DNA from: Mycobacterium basiliense
GTDB lineage: Bacteria; Actinomycetota; Actinomycetes; Mycobacteriales; Mycobacteriaceae
Assembly: GCF_900292015.1 (NCBI RefSeq)
Contig: NZ_LR130759.1
Span: 3,782,001-3,846,000, forward strand
DNA length: 64,000 nt
Direction of reading: 5' to 3'
A program made the translations under genes and the position numbers. The notes beneath the pieces are model-generated. The model was given only the letters and a program-made list of their open reading frames with translations, was not told the DNA's origin and made no database searches. Within the stretch, counting starts at the first letter, position 1. Each line of letters starts with the position of its first letter. Shown here one piece after another: positions 19,682 through 29,250 of the stretch.

Positions 19682-20674
19682 TCATCCGCTCCGGTCGGCG
19701 ACCAATTCGGCCACCTGCCTGACCGCGGATTCCAATGCGTAGTCGGCATCGGCTGCCGCTCCCTTGACGTCGGCGTTGAGGTCAGCCACCAATCTCATCG
19801 CCGTTGCCACCTTGTCGCGCGACCATCGTCGCGCCTGCTTCTGGGCTTTCTGTATCCGCCAGGGCGGCATACCCAGCTGCCCGGCCAGCCGGTACGGGTC
19901 GCCGGACAACGGTCCCACCCGGCCGATCATGTGCACGGCCTCGGCCAGCGCGTCGGCCAGCACGACCAGCGGTTCGCCACGCAGCATCGCCCATCGCAAC
20001 GCCTCCGCGGCACCGGCCACGTCGCCGGCGACCGCCTTGTCGGCGATGTCGAACCCTTTCACTTCGGCTTTGCCGCTGTGATAGCGGCGAACGGCGGCGG
20101 TATCGACATGGCCACCCGTGTCGGCCACCAGCTGTGAACACGCCGAGGCGAGCTCGCGAATGTCGGAGCCGACGGCGTCGAGCAGGGCGGTCACCGTTTC
20201 GTCGTCGACTTTGACCCGCAACGAGCCAAACTCGGCACGCACGAAGTCGGCGCGCTCGCCGGCCTTGGTGATCCGGTTGCATTGATGGACCCGAGCACCC
20301 AGCGACTGCAGCTGCCCGGCCAACGCCTTGGCTCGCCCGCCACCGGAGTGCACCACCACCAAGGTGGTGCCCTGCGGGATGTCAGCGGCCGTCGAAGCAA
20401 TGATGGCCACCGCATCCTTACCCGCCTCCGCGGCGGCCTCGAGCACCACGATGCGTTCCTCGGTGAACAGCGATGGACTCAGCAGTTCGGCCAGCTCATA
20501 GGTGCTGACGTCGCCCGCACGCATGCGGTCAACCGGCACACTGTCAACGCCTGGGTCCCCACCCGATTTGGCGCCGGCCCGCTGCCGTGCTGACCGCAGG
20601 ATCTCCCCCACCGCCCGCTCAACCAGCAGTTCTTCATCGCCCAGGACCAAATGCAACGGCGAAATCTCGCTCAC
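19682..20674 (-). CDS. holA: DNA polymerase III delta subunit (HolA)
   Basis: The delta subunit of the clamp loader opens the beta sliding clamp during replication. The 330-residue product starts [22 protein letters not shown], matching the GDE-containing domain I of HolA. Later conserved stretches are [14 protein letters not shown] and the C-terminal helices of domain III with [17 protein letters not shown]. Domain order and length suit actinobacterial HolA. It is downstream of the comEA-comEC genes on the same strand, 12 bp after comEC, so it probably belongs to that operon. Confidence 0.92.
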   Translation of the reverse strand: MSEISPLHLVLGDEELLVERAVGEILRSARQRAGAKSGGDPGVDSVPVDRMRAGDVSTYELAELLSPSLFTEERIVVLEAAAEAGKDAVAIIASTAADIPQGTTLVVVHSGGGRAKALAGQLQSLGARVHQCNRITKAGERADFVRAEFGSLRVKVDDETVTALLDAVGSDIRELASACSQLVADTGGHVDTAAVRRYHSGKAEVKGFDIADKAVAGDVAGAAEALRWAMLRGEPLVVLADALAEAVHMIGRVGPLSGDPYRLAGQLGMPPWRIQKAQKQARRWSRDKVATAMRLVADLNADVKGAAADADYALESAVRQVAELVADRSG

Positions 20675-20686
20675 CGCCCAATGGTG

Positions 20687-22267
20687 TCATGGACGACCGA
20701 CCAGCCCGGCCAGTGACCAGGCCAGTAGACAGCCCGCGGCGGTCACCAGCGCTGCTCTCATCGGCAGGGCAAACCACCGGAATCGCCACAACGCAACCAC
20801 CAGCATGGTGACTCCGCCGACGATTATCAGGCCGGCGGGGCCCGTGGGCACCGGGATGGTCGCCGCCGGGACCTCGGAGGCCCAACGCGCGATCCGCAAC
20901 ACCCACCACAATTCGGGTCCGGTGCCGCGGATCAGCAGCTGGGCGCCGGCCGGCCACGGGACAACCAGCGCGGCCGCGGCGCTGCCCAGCACGGTGATCG
21001 GCACGATCGTGGCCGCCACCGCGAGGTTGGCAACCACGGCGACCAGGCTGAACCGACCAGAGATGGCGGCCACCAGTGGAGCGGTCACCAGCTGCGCCGC
21101 GGTCGCGACGGCGAGCGCATCGGCCAGCGGTTTGGGCCATCCGCGGCCGACCAGTCGCACCGACCATCCGGGGGCGATGACGATCAACGCGGCCGTGGCC
21201 ACCACCGACAAGGCAAAACCAACGTCGACGGCCAGCTGCGGCGCCGCAACCATCAGCACCAATACGGTGGCCGACAGGGCCGGAATCGCCTGCCGTCGAC
21301 GCGAAGTCAACATCGCCGCCAGGGCGATCGCGCCCATCACCGCCGCTCGCAGCACACTGGCGGTCGGCTGCACGACGATCACAAATGCCAGCAGCGCGAC
21401 CCCGGCGAGCGCCACCGCGACGCGCGGGCCGAGCCACCGCGCCACCAACAACACCGCGGCGCAGACCATGGTGACGTTGGCGCCCGAGACCGCCGTCAGA
21501 TGCGTCATCCCCGCCGTGCGGAACTCGCGACTGGTAACGGTGCTCACCATCGAGGTATCACCGAGAACCAGTGCGGGCAACATCGCGGCCTGATCGACCG
21601 GCAATGCTTCGCACGCGGCCTGGGCAAACCGACCGCGAACCGTATGGGCCGCCCGCTGCACCACACCGGCCCGGCCCGGCGTCGGTCTGCCCACCGCGTT
21701 GAGCACCGCGACTGTCAGGTCACGGCGGGCCGGCCGGGTGATACGTGCGGTGAAGCGTATCGGCCGACCCACCACCACCTCGCCGAATTCGGACGCTCGA
21801 GCAAAGACCACCACGCGACCGGTCAGCTCCTCGTCGCGCAGCCGTTGCAGGTTTGCACGAAACATCAACCGACCGGACCCCAGCGACAGCGGGCTTTCGC
21901 TGGGCGTCACCGTCACTGGCGCCGACGTTCCGAACGCCGCACCAATCGGGTGGCTCCCGCTCGCCTCGGCTCGCAGCGCGATCGCGAGTCCGTATCCCGC
22001 ACCGACCACTCCAATAGCCACCAGCCCACTACTGACGGCACGCAATCGGTCCGTGCGGTTCGGCCGGGATAGGGCCAACCAGGAGAGCACGCCGGCGCCG
22101 ATGGCCAGGAGCGCGCAGCAGGCCGCGCATGTCGCACCGATTGGCCATCCGATTCCCACGGCGGTGACGATCCAGCTGGTCAACGCCGCCGGAACTAGAC
22201 GGACATCCAGCTGCGGCCCCACGCCCACGATGGGGTCGCCGGGACCCGCGGCGGCGGCGTCAGACAC
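20687..22267 (-). CDS. comEC: ComEC/Rec2-type DNA uptake channel protein
   Basis: A 526-residue polytopic membrane protein with about ten hydrophobic segments. The competence domain core is recognisable in DTSMVSTVTSREFRTAGMTHLTAVSGANVTM (residues about 245-275, described here by its ends). Full ComEC proteins carry a C-terminal metallo-beta-lactamase nuclease domain; it is absent here, as in the M. tuberculosis form (Rv2414c) as I recall. The start is GTG at 22267, overlapping the comEA stop by eight bases. DNA uptake in mycobacteria is unproven, so the physiological role is open. Confidence 0.88.
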   Translation of the reverse strand: MSDAAAAGPGDPIVGVGPQLDVRLVPAALTSWIVTAVGIGWPIGATCAACCALLAIGAGVLSWLALSRPNRTDRLRAVSSGLVAIGVVGAGYGLAIALRAEASGSHPIGAAFGTSAPVTVTPSESPLSLGSGRLMFRANLQRLRDEELTGRVVVFARASEFGEVVVGRPIRFTARITRPARRDLTVAVLNAVGRPTPGRAGVVQRAAHTVRGRFAQAACEALPVDQAAMLPALVLGDTSMVSTVTSREFRTAGMTHLTAVSGANVTMVCAAVLLVARWLGPRVAVALAGVALLAFVIVVQPTASVLRAAVMGAIALAAMLTSRRRQAIPALSATVLVLMVAAPQLAVDVGFALSVVATAALIVIAPGWSVRLVGRGWPKPLADALAVATAAQLVTAPLVAAISGRFSLVAVVANLAVAATIVPITVLGSAAAALVVPWPAGAQLLIRGTGPELWWVLRIARWASEVPAATIPVPTGPAGLIIVGGVTMLVVALWRFRWFALPMRAALVTAAGCLLAWSLAGLVGRP

Positions 22268-23126
22268 GTACCAGGGGCCTCAGTTTGTCCAATCTCGCCG
22301 GGCCGATGCCGTCGACGTCGGCGAGCTGATCGACGCTGGTGAACCTCCCGTTGGCCTGCCGCCACGCCACGATCGCGGCCGCGGTGACCGGGCCGACGCC
22401 TGGCAGGGCATCCAGCTGCTCGATGGTCGCGGTGTTGAGGTCAAGGATCTCGGCCGGTTTGGGTCCTGGTTTGGGCGGGCCCGAGGCGGTCGCCGGCCCG
22501 GCGCCGCCCCCACCGACGGAGCTGCCGAGCGTGGTCGGCTGGCCTGACACGACGGCGAGCCCGACCACAATTTGCTCACCGTCGGCGAGCTGGCGGGCCA
22601 TATTGAGGCCAATGGTGTCGGCCCCATCCAACGCGCCGCCTGCGGCCTGCAGCGCATCGGCGATCCGCGCCCCCGGTGCCAGAGTGACCAGCCCGGGGTT
22701 ATGTACCAGGCCGACGACGCTGACCACCACCGGCCGGTCCGGGCCGGACGGCGGCCCGGGACTTGCCGTCGATCTGGGACCTGCCCCCGGGGCCGCCGAA
22801 ACCCGCTGCACTGCAGGTAGCTTGGCCGACATCACCGGCGCCGGCCGGTCGCGCACCAAGGTAAATACCGTGACCAGCACGGCCAGAGCGGCAATCAGCG
22901 CCAGGGCGATCGCCCCGGTACGCCCGGGATCGGCGCGCAGCCTGGCCAGCCAACCCTGGCTTCCCGACGCGTCGGGAAGCCAGCGCGGCAGCAGCGAGTT
23001 CGGGTCGTCATCCGGGTCTTGGTCGGCGTCGTCGGATGCGACCGCCGCCGAGCCGACGGCGGGATGGGAATCCGGCTCGGCTCCGAGCCGCCGGTGCAGT
23101 CGTTCTGCGGGAAGTTCTGTTCGCAT
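22260..23126 (-). CDS. comEA: ComEA-like helix-hairpin-helix DNA-binding protein
   Basis: A 288-residue membrane-anchored protein. An acidic N-terminal cytoplasmic stretch precedes one membrane helix (about residues 70-92, IALALIAALAVLVTVF). A Pro/Gly-rich linker, an SLBB domain (VVSVVGLVHNPGLVTL near 140) and a C-terminal double helix-hairpin-helix (LNTATIEQLDALPGVGP) follow. This is the domain order of ComEA. The open frame continues to 23510, but ATG at 23126 gives a length close to that of Rv2415c as I recall. It is the first gene of a comEA-comEC-holA cluster. Confidence 0.9.
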   Translation of the reverse strand: MRTELPAERLHRRLGAEPDSHPAVGSAAVASDDADQDPDDDPNSLLPRWLPDASGSQGWLARLRADPGRTGAIALALIAALAVLVTVFTLVRDRPAPVMSAKLPAVQRVSAAPGAGPRSTASPGPPSGPDRPVVVSVVGLVHNPGLVTLAPGARIADALQAAGGALDGADTIGLNMARQLADGEQIVVGLAVVSGQPTTLGSSVGGGGAGPATASGPPKPGPKPAEILDLNTATIEQLDALPGVGPVTAAAIVAWRQANGRFTSVDQLADVDGIGPARLDKLRPLVRV

Positions 23127-23457
23127 GCGCCGACCGTAGGTGCGCCGACCACCACAACCCGTCCGACACCGGCGCTCCGCCGCCTGGCTGGGGACAAGTC
23201 CGGGACTGTGCACGGATCGTGATGCCGGGACGGCGCCCGACCGCGCTGGGGCGGCCCCGGGCGCCTCGACCTGCCCTTGTCGGTGCGCACCGCGGCGGCC
23301 CGGACACCGGCAGGCCCGCCACCACGGCGCCACCCGGTTGACGTCTGTCCCGGCTGAGCGCCTAACGTGCAAGACAGGACTGCCGGTTTCCCGGCACGCG
23401 GGTGGTCCCGTTGCGGGAGGCGCCCCACCGGTGGTCATCCGATACAGGAGGCTGCCG
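23127..23457. other. Divergent intergenic region, comEA / acyl-CoA dehydrogenase
   Basis: About 330 bp between divergent genes. Open frames cross it only because of high GC content. It must contain the promoters for both directions. The strong ACAGGAGG ribosome binding site of the dehydrogenase gene is at its right end. I see no clear palindrome or terminator. Confidence 0.4.
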
Positions 23458-24624
23458 ATGAAGCTGGCGCTTACACCCGATGAAGCCGCCTTGCGCGACG
23501 AGCTTCGCACGTTCTACACCACCGAGATTCCGGAAAACCTTCGCGAGCGGGTGCGTCGAGGCGAGTCACTGGGTCGCGACGAGATCGTCACCTGTCACAA
23601 GATCCTCAACGATCACGGTCTGGCCGTACCCAACTGGCCGGTCGAATGGGGCGGCAAGGATTGGACCCCAACTCAGCACCAAATTTGGGCCGACGAGATG
23701 CAATTGGCCTGCGTCCCCGAGCCGCTGAACTTCAACACCAAGATGGTCGGCCCGGTGATCGCCGAATTCGGTTCCCAAGAGATCAAAGAGCGTTTCCTGC
23801 CGCCCACGGCGAGTATCGACATCTGGTGGTGTCAGGGCTTCTCCGAGCCGGATGCCGGTTCAGACCTTGCCTCACTGCGCACCACCGCCGTGCGCGACGG
23901 CCATAGTTACGTGGTCAACGGGCAGAAGACGTGGACCACACTGGGTCAGCATGCGGACTGGATCTTCTGCCTGGTACGCACCGACCCCCAGGCACCCAAG
24001 CGCCAGGCCGGCATCTCCTTTCTGCTTATCGACATGTCGACGCCCGGCATCACACTGCGACCCATCAAGACGATTGATGGTGGCCACGAAGTCAACGAGG
24101 TGTTCTTCTCCGACGTGCGAGTGCCCGCCGATCAGCTTGTCGGGCAGGAGAATCAGGGCTGGACATACGCCAAGTTCCTCCTCGGCAACGAACGGACCGG
24201 AATCGCCGGTGTCGGCCGAACCAAGGTGCGCCTCGCCGAGGTGAAGAAGTACGCCACACAGACCGGATTGCTCGACGATCCGCTGTTCGCGGCTCGGCTC
24301 GCCGAGGCGGAAAACGAGCTGCTGGCACTGGAACTCACCCAGGCGCGAGTGGTCACCGACTCGGCGGACGGCAAGCCCAACCCGGCGTCGTCGGTGCTCA
24401 AACTCCGCGGGAGCCAACTGCAGCAGGTCGCCACCGAATTGCTGATGGAAGTGGCCGGACCCGATGCGCTGCCGGCGGAAGGTTCCCCAGCGGACGACAT
24501 TGCGTCGCCGTCGTGGGCCCAAAGCAGCGCCCCTCGCTACCTCAACTACCGCAAGACCTCCATCTACGGCGGCAGCAACGAAGTGCAGCGCAACATCATC
24601 GCGTCCACCATTTTGGGATTGTGA
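23458..24624 (+). CDS. Acyl-CoA dehydrogenase, larger subunit-type (FadE)
   Basis: A 388-residue flavin acyl-CoA dehydrogenase family protein. The start at ATG 23458 is fixed by ACAGGAGG. The FAD-binding signature FSEPDAGSDLASLRTTA lies near residue 130, and NGQKTWTT follows near 160. Near the C-terminus IYGGSNEVQRNIIAS occupies the place where many homotetrameric enzymes have YEGTSE, so the canonical C-terminal Glu is Gly. This is common in mycobacterial FadE proteins that work as mixed heteromers. The next gene encodes a second FadE-like protein seven bases later, which supports a heteromeric enzyme for a branched or steroid-like acyl-CoA. The substrate is not deducible. Confidence 0.9.
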   Translation: MKLALTPDEAALRDELRTFYTTEIPENLRERVRRGESLGRDEIVTCHKILNDHGLAVPNWPVEWGGKDWTPTQHQIWADEMQLACVPEPLNFNTKMVGPVIAEFGSQEIKERFLPPTASIDIWWCQGFSEPDAGSDLASLRTTAVRDGHSYVVNGQKTWTTLGQHADWIFCLVRTDPQAPKRQAGISFLLIDMSTPGITLRPIKTIDGGHEVNEVFFSDVRVPADQLVGQENQGWTYAKFLLGNERTGIAGVGRTKVRLAEVKKYATQTGLLDDPLFAARLAEAENELLALELTQARVVTDSADGKPNPASSVLKLRGSQLQQVATELLMEVAGPDALPAEGSPADDIASPSWAQSSAPRYLNYRKTSIYGGSNEVQRNIIASTILGL

Positions 24625-24631
24625 GGCAGTC

Positions 24632-25738
24632 ATGGACTTTCAGCTCAGCGACGAGCAGGCGTTGCTCCGCGACACCACCCGCGATCTGCTGTCTCGCAGT
24701 TATGACGCCGAAAGCCGCAACAAGATCACCGACACCGAGCTGGGCTGGAGTCGCGAAGTTTGGGGCCAACTCGCCGACACCGGGATTCTGGGGCTCGGAT
24801 TCGATCCGGCAGAGGCCGGCCAGATCGAGATCATGCTGGTGATGACGGAGATCGGCGCTCGGCTGGCACCGGAACCTATCGTGCACGCCGCTCTGGCGCC
24901 AGGCGGACTCATTGCCCAGCGGGGCACCGACGCGCAGCTCGCGTTGCTCGACGAGGTCGTGGCCGGCCAACACCTGCTGGCCTTCGCGCACTGCGAGCCC
25001 GGGCGCCGGCAGCCCTCCGCCGAGATTTCGACTCAGGCGGTACGGCAAGGTGATTCGTGGACGCTCAACGGATGCAAGAACCCAGTTTTGGCCGGAGACT
25101 GCGCCGACACGCTGGTCGTCAGCGCCACGTTGCCGGATGGCGGCGTTGGCCTATTTCTTGTCGACAGCGGTGCCATCATCCGACACCCGTACCCCACGTT
25201 CGACAATCAGCGCGGCGCTCAAATCGACCTGGACCAGGCCCCGGCCGAACCGCTGGGCGACGCGATCGACGCGTCAACTGCCATTCGTGACACCATCATT
25301 CGAATCCAATCGGCGATCTGCGCCGAAGCCGTCGGCGCGATGGCCGAGGCGCTGCGGCTGACCACCGATTATCTGAAGACGCGCAAACAGTTCGGGGTCA
25401 CCCTCAACAAGTTCCAGGCACTAACCCAGCGCGCGGCCGAGATGTATGTGTCCCTGGAGTTGGCACGCAGCATGAACCTCTACGCGGCAATGTCGATCGC
25501 CGACGGAAACCTTGACTCGGTGATCGCATCCCGGGCCAAACTGCAGATCGGTCGCTCGGGCCGGCATATCGCGCAAGAGTCGATTCAGCTGCACGGTGGC
25601 ATCGGGATGACCGCGGAATATCCGGTGGGCCACTACGCGGCCCGACTCACCGCGATCGACCACACCCTGGGCTCCGCGCAAGACCACCTGCGGGTCCTCA
25701 CCGACCACGTCGATGACTACGACCTGGTCAGGCTGTAG
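24632..25738 (+). CDS. Acyl-CoA dehydrogenase, smaller partner (FadE)
   Basis: A 368-residue acyl-CoA dehydrogenase family protein beginning MDFQLSDEQALLRDTTRDLL. It has the C-terminal helical domain with LKTRKQFGVTLNKFQALTQRA and SIQLHGGIGMTAEYPVGHY. The middle beta domain is shorter and lacks the usual GSD FAD motif seen in its partner. It follows the first fadE by seven bases, giving a two-gene operon. Such pairs act as alpha2beta2 heterotetramers in mycobacterial sterol and lipid degradation. Its 3' end overlaps the convergent P-loop gene by 22 bp. Confidence 0.9.
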   Translation: MDFQLSDEQALLRDTTRDLLSRSYDAESRNKITDTELGWSREVWGQLADTGILGLGFDPAEAGQIEIMLVMTEIGARLAPEPIVHAALAPGGLIAQRGTDAQLALLDEVVAGQHLLAFAHCEPGRRQPSAEISTQAVRQGDSWTLNGCKNPVLAGDCADTLVVSATLPDGGVGLFLVDSGAIIRHPYPTFDNQRGAQIDLDQAPAEPLGDAIDASTAIRDTIIRIQSAICAEAVGAMAEALRLTTDYLKTRKQFGVTLNKFQALTQRAAEMYVSLELARSMNLYAAMSIADGNLDSVIASRAKLQIGRSGRHIAQESIQLHGGIGMTAEYPVGHYAARLTAIDHTLGSAQDHLRVLTDHVDDYDLVRL

Positions 25739-26385
25739 CTGCGGTCCGCCGATCGGCCGGGCATCCAATCCACCTGCGCAGCGTGCTGACCGATCTTCCC
25801 GGCACCGATCGTGGCCACCCCTCGGGTGGTCGTGTTCACCTTGTCTAGCCGAGCGATCTCTTGGTGGACGGCCTGGATGCGGGCGTTCAGGCTGTCGGCG
25901 GGGATGTCGATGATCTGGTACCCGAACGCGCGGTAGCTGTGCTGATGGATCCGCTCGAATTTCAGCGCGTCCTGATAGCTGATCCGACGGGCGGCAGTGG
26001 GTTCGCAGAAGCCCAGATTGCGGATGAAAATCACGGCACTTTCGTATACGTGCTCGGTGTTGATCCGGTCGAGCTCGCTCGACAGGGTCGCGGAAATGGG
26101 CTGCCCCAAATGCCTGGCCAAAGCATGGGTGCAAACCGGTGAGCGATCGAAGACCACGACGTCGTCGGTGGCCGCGTCGGTGGCGCGTTGACGTTCGCGT
26201 TGCACGGTGACGATCTCGTCGATAAAGGCTGCCCCGGTCCACGGTTGGGTCTCACCGTGCAGCTGTCGGCAGGCGATGATGTCGGTGGCGGCTTCCTCGA
26301 CGACGCGGTGTCCTAGACGCGCGAGACCTCGCACGATCGATGTTTTGCCGGCGCCCGGTGTGCCGGTGATGATGTATCGGCGCAT
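25717..26385 (-). CDS. P-loop ATPase/kinase-like protein (AAA_28 type)
   Basis: A 222-residue single-domain P-loop protein. Walker A is GTPGAGKTS at residues 8-16, followed by VVEEAATDIIACRQ. The Walker B-like strand is DDVVVFDRSP near residue 95, and a basic lid lies around AARRISYQDALKFE. The pattern resembles AAA_28-type ATP-binding proteins and small nucleotide kinases. The last 20 residues (after about 200) look like an extension and overlap the fadE 3' end. The product and substrate are unknown. It is divergent from the flavoprotein gene across a region rich in repeated boxes. Confidence 0.75.
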   Translation of the reverse strand: MRRYIITGTPGAGKTSIVRGLARLGHRVVEEAATDIIACRQLHGETQPWTGAAFIDEIVTVQRERQRATDAATDDVVVFDRSPVCTHALARHLGQPISATLSSELDRINTEHVYESAVIFIRNLGFCEPTAARRISYQDALKFERIHQHSYRAFGYQIIDIPADSLNARIQAVHQEIARLDKVNTTTRGVATIGAGKIGQHAAQVDWMPGRSADRSYSLTRS

Positions 26386-26472
26386 GATCGAGAGCTCCGT
26401 ACTGAGTCGGGTCGAGGGTGGACACGGACGCGGGTGGGGGCATTAGTGCACGATGGCCTGGTTCCCTGTGTC

Positions 26473-26519
26473 GCGGACGTCGCAACCCGTGGCAAACCTT
26501 GACGCGGACATTGCAACCT
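26473..26519. promoter_or_regulatory. Direct repeats GCGGACRTYGCAACCY, 31 bp apart
   Basis: GCGGACGTCGCAACCC at 26473-26488 recurs as GCGGACATTGCAACCT at 26504-26519, with a 31-bp offset that equals about three helical turns. Both contain the half-site TYGCAACC, which also forms the palindrome at 26582-26600. They lie between the divergent P-loop and flavoprotein genes and could be regulator binding sites. Confidence 0.45.
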
Positions 26520-26581
26520 TCACCCAGACAGCACAGTTCCTGCCGGCACCCGATCGGGACGCGGAAACACACCGCCCGAAG

Positions 26582-26600
26582 TCACAACCATAGGTTGTGA
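26582..26600. promoter_or_regulatory. Perfect 8-bp-arm palindrome (operator-like)
   Basis: TCACAACC, a three-base spacer ATA, then GGTTGTGA form an exact inverted repeat about 128 bp upstream of the flavoprotein start. The half-site matches the TYGCAACC part of the direct repeats further left. It has no T-run and is not at the end of a gene, so an operator is likelier than a terminator. Confidence 0.5.
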
Positions 26601-26727
26601 TTCCTCAATGAAGTGCCCTCTACACACGATCGGTCGCCGACGAAACACTGGGTACGTCGGCGCAGCCAAGTGTCGGCACGACCAAGCAAACTCGACAACG
26701 TATTGCGAACGAGCCTCAAGAGGAGAC

Positions 26728-27837
26728 ATGAATCACTATACGTGGACCGTCATCGGAGCCGGACCCGCAGGGATCGCCAGTGTGGGCAGGCTGCTCGACC
26801 ACGGCGTGCTGCCCAACGAAATCGCATGGATAGATCCCGAATTCGCCGCAGGTGACCTCGGTGGAAAATGGCGCGCCGTCCCGAGCAACACCCAGGTTTC
26901 ACTGTTCCTCGACTACTTCAACGCCTCACCCGCGTTCAAGTTCGGTGCGGCGCCACATTTCGAGCTGCACGACATCGATCCCCGACACACCTGCCGACTC
27001 GGCGAGGTCGCCGAGCCGCTCCTGTGGATCACTGCGCACCTGCGGGCAGAGGTAGCAGCTCTTCAAACCACCGCAACCGAGCTTTCGCTGTCCGACAAGC
27101 GCTGGACCATCAGCACGTTCGACGGCGAAATCTCCTCGCAGAATGTCATTCTGGCGGTTGGCTCGGTTCCCAAAAAGCTGTCTTATTCCGGGCTGACGGA
27201 GATACCGGTCGAGGCGGCCCTCAATCCCGAACGGCTCAAGCGACTTCCCCTGGAAGGCGCGACCGTTGCCGTATTCGGCTCGTCACACTCGACGATGATC
27301 GCATTGCCGAACCTGCTCGAGCGTCCAGTACAGAAGGTAATCAACTTCTACCGCAGCCCACTCAGATACGCTGTTCCCTTAGAGGATTGGATCCTCTTCG
27401 ACGACACCGGCCTCAAAGGCGATGCGGCCCGCTGGGCACGGGAGAACATCGACGGGCAACATCCGGAGCGGCTGCACAGGTGTTTGGTCGATAGCCCGGA
27501 ATTTGGCGAGCTGCTCCACGAATGCGATCACGTCATCTACACCGTCGGATTTGAACGCCGGCAGCTCCCCCTGACCCCGCAATGGGGACAGCTCGACCAT
27601 GACGGTGCCAACGGGATTCTCGCGCCCGGGCTATTCGGGATCGGCATCGCATTCCCCGAGTACCGGACCGATCCGCTGGGATTCGGCGAGCACCGGGTAG
27701 GCATGTCAAAGTTCATGCAGCGCTTGAACAATGTCCTGCCGCTGTGGCTGCATTGCGGCGAATCCTTGGTCCAGACCGGACAATCGTCGACCGTTGACCC
27801 GGATCGCAGCCCCTTGCTCGCGGGCGCGAACGTCTAG
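26728..27837 (+). CDS. FAD/NAD(P)-binding flavoprotein oxidoreductase
   Basis: A 369-residue protein starting at ATG 26728 behind the excellent site AAGAGGAGAC. The FAD Rossmann motif VIGAGPAGIASVG is at residues 8-20. A second dinucleotide motif VAVFGSSHSTM lies near 185, and VIYTVGFERR near 270 fits the second FAD contact of pyridine-nucleotide-disulfide or N-hydroxylating oxidoreductases. There is no CxxxxC redox pair, so a disulfide reductase is unlikely; a monooxygenase-type activity is an inference. It is single-gene and divergent from the P-loop gene. Confidence 0.8.
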   Translation: MNHYTWTVIGAGPAGIASVGRLLDHGVLPNEIAWIDPEFAAGDLGGKWRAVPSNTQVSLFLDYFNASPAFKFGAAPHFELHDIDPRHTCRLGEVAEPLLWITAHLRAEVAALQTTATELSLSDKRWTISTFDGEISSQNVILAVGSVPKKLSYSGLTEIPVEAALNPERLKRLPLEGATVAVFGSSHSTMIALPNLLERPVQKVINFYRSPLRYAVPLEDWILFDDTGLKGDAARWARENIDGQHPERLHRCLVDSPEFGELLHECDHVIYTVGFERRQLPLTPQWGQLDHDGANGILAPGLFGIGIAFPEYRTDPLGFGEHRVGMSKFMQRLNNVLPLWLHCGESLVQTGQSSTVDPDRSPLLAGANV

Positions 27838-27926
27838 GGATCCAGCACGGCGGGCACCGCAACTCGGTGGCAGGCGTGTTGACCTGCCGGGAACCAAGCA
27901 CGCCGGCCCCGCCCGGCCCGCGGGGG

Positions 27927-29120
27927 CTAGAACTCGAAGGCTGCCTGAGCGGGCACATCGCTGACGAAGGCCGCATCGAGCCCACTTATTAGCTCAGAGT
28001 CCTTGGCACGCAACCGGTTCGCCGCGGCCAACGTCGACGCCCGGTGCGCGCCCAGGTAGAGGCTACCCAGCACGTCAAGGCCCAGCTCGACCTGCGCCGG
28101 CGCGTCGGTCGGAGCGCACCTCGCACGTCCGTCGCGGATATGTAACGCGAATCGACCTCCATCGGACACGTCGATCACCGCATCGAGATCGGCCGGGTAG
28201 CAACGAGCCTCCAGCGCCGCCGCCACGTCCACGATTCTCAGCCACAGGCCGTCCTGACGCCAGGTCGTGCGGGCAAGGCGGGTATCGGTGAGCAGAAACG
28301 GCATCGGCTCATCGGGGTGGGTGATGATGCTGACCCGCTCCATCGAGTCCAGGCCGAGCAGAGCTCGCCACAATGCACTGTGCGCCTCCGCGGTGGCCGC
28401 CCGCAGCTCGCCGACCCGGGCCAGCTTGGGATCCGATTTGTCGACCCGGTACAGGGCGTAACCGTCGGCGTGCAACAGCGCAAACGATTCGCGGTCGCCG
28501 CCGGCGGTGGCTTTGCATTCGGCCATCAGCTGGTCCCACAGGACCGGCGGCCGGACCAGCCCGCCCGGAACCTGGCGGCACCAGCGCCGGTAGATCGCCT
28601 CGAACGCATCCCGATGTGGTTCGGGTTTGACCAACCTGACCGGCCCGCCAGCGGGAACATCAGCGTGAAATCGAGCGAACCGTCGGTCGACGGTCAACTC
28701 GTGCAGGATGGTCGCCGGCCCGTAGCCGAACCGACCGTATATGCCACCCTCGCTGGCATATAACGCCGCCATCGGGTAGTCAGAATCGCTGATGCGCCGG
28801 TGCAATGTGGTGATCATTGCGCGCAGCACACCGCGTCTGCGATGGGTCGGAGCGACGGCGACGAAGCTCAAACCCGCGGTCGGCAGCACTGCGCCACCGG
28901 GCACGGTCAGGCGCAGGTCCACGAAAAGCGCGATTCCGACGACATCGTCGCCGTCTCGGGCGACCACCGCGCCGTTGGCCGGCACCAGCTCCCGCCACGC
29001 ATTGGCCGATTCGACGCCGATGAAATCGGGGAAGCTGGCCGCGGCCAGAAAGTACATTCCCGGCCAGTCGTCCTCGATAGGGCTGCTCAGAGTCACCGGT
29101 GCGGGTTGGGTCGCAGTCAC
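27927..29120 (-). CDS. eis: GNAT acetyltransferase Eis
   Basis: N-acetyltransferase of the Eis family, which in M. tuberculosis acetylates aminoglycosides at several positions and also DUSP16 and histone H3. The roughly 397-residue product has the acetyl-CoA binding loop [16 protein letters not shown] near residue 85, [16 protein letters not shown] near 125 and a C-terminal SCP2-like domain. It ends AFEF, so the C-terminal carboxylate that acts as catalytic base in this family is preserved. I chose GTG at 29120; GTG at 29096 is an alternative. An upstream extension to 29324 is unlikely, because it crosses the divergent gene's start. Confidence 0.92.
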   Translation of the reverse strand: MTATQPAPVTLSSPIEDDWPGMYFLAAASFPDFIGVESANAWRELVPANGAVVARDGDDVVGIALFVDLRLTVPGGAVLPTAGLSFVAVAPTHRRRGVLRAMITTLHRRISDSDYPMAALYASEGGIYGRFGYGPATILHELTVDRRFARFHADVPAGGPVRLVKPEPHRDAFEAIYRRWCRQVPGGLVRPPVLWDQLMAECKATAGGDRESFALLHADGYALYRVDKSDPKLARVGELRAATAEAHSALWRALLGLDSMERVSIITHPDEPMPFLLTDTRLARTTWRQDGLWLRIVDVAAALEARCYPADLDAVIDVSDGGRFALHIRDGRARCAPTDAPAQVELGLDVLGSLYLGAHRASTLAAANRLRAKDSELISGLDAAFVSDVPAQAAFEF

Positions 29121-29250
29121 GGGCTCCGACTCTGGCACACGGCAGTGCCGCCGCGCATCCCATTTCCGGGAGTGGCCCTGGGTGCGCCCTGACCTAGGCG
29201 CCAGGTCGGCGAACATAATGGGTCCCATCGCATCGGCAGAGGAGCCTTCG

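Larger units (their letters stand above)
26386..26727. other. Divergent intergenic region with repeated boxes
   Basis: About 340 bp between the P-loop gene (minus) and the flavoprotein gene (plus). Apart from the direct repeats and the palindrome listed separately, it shows no coding signal. ORFs here are short and compositionally random. Confidence 0.45.
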
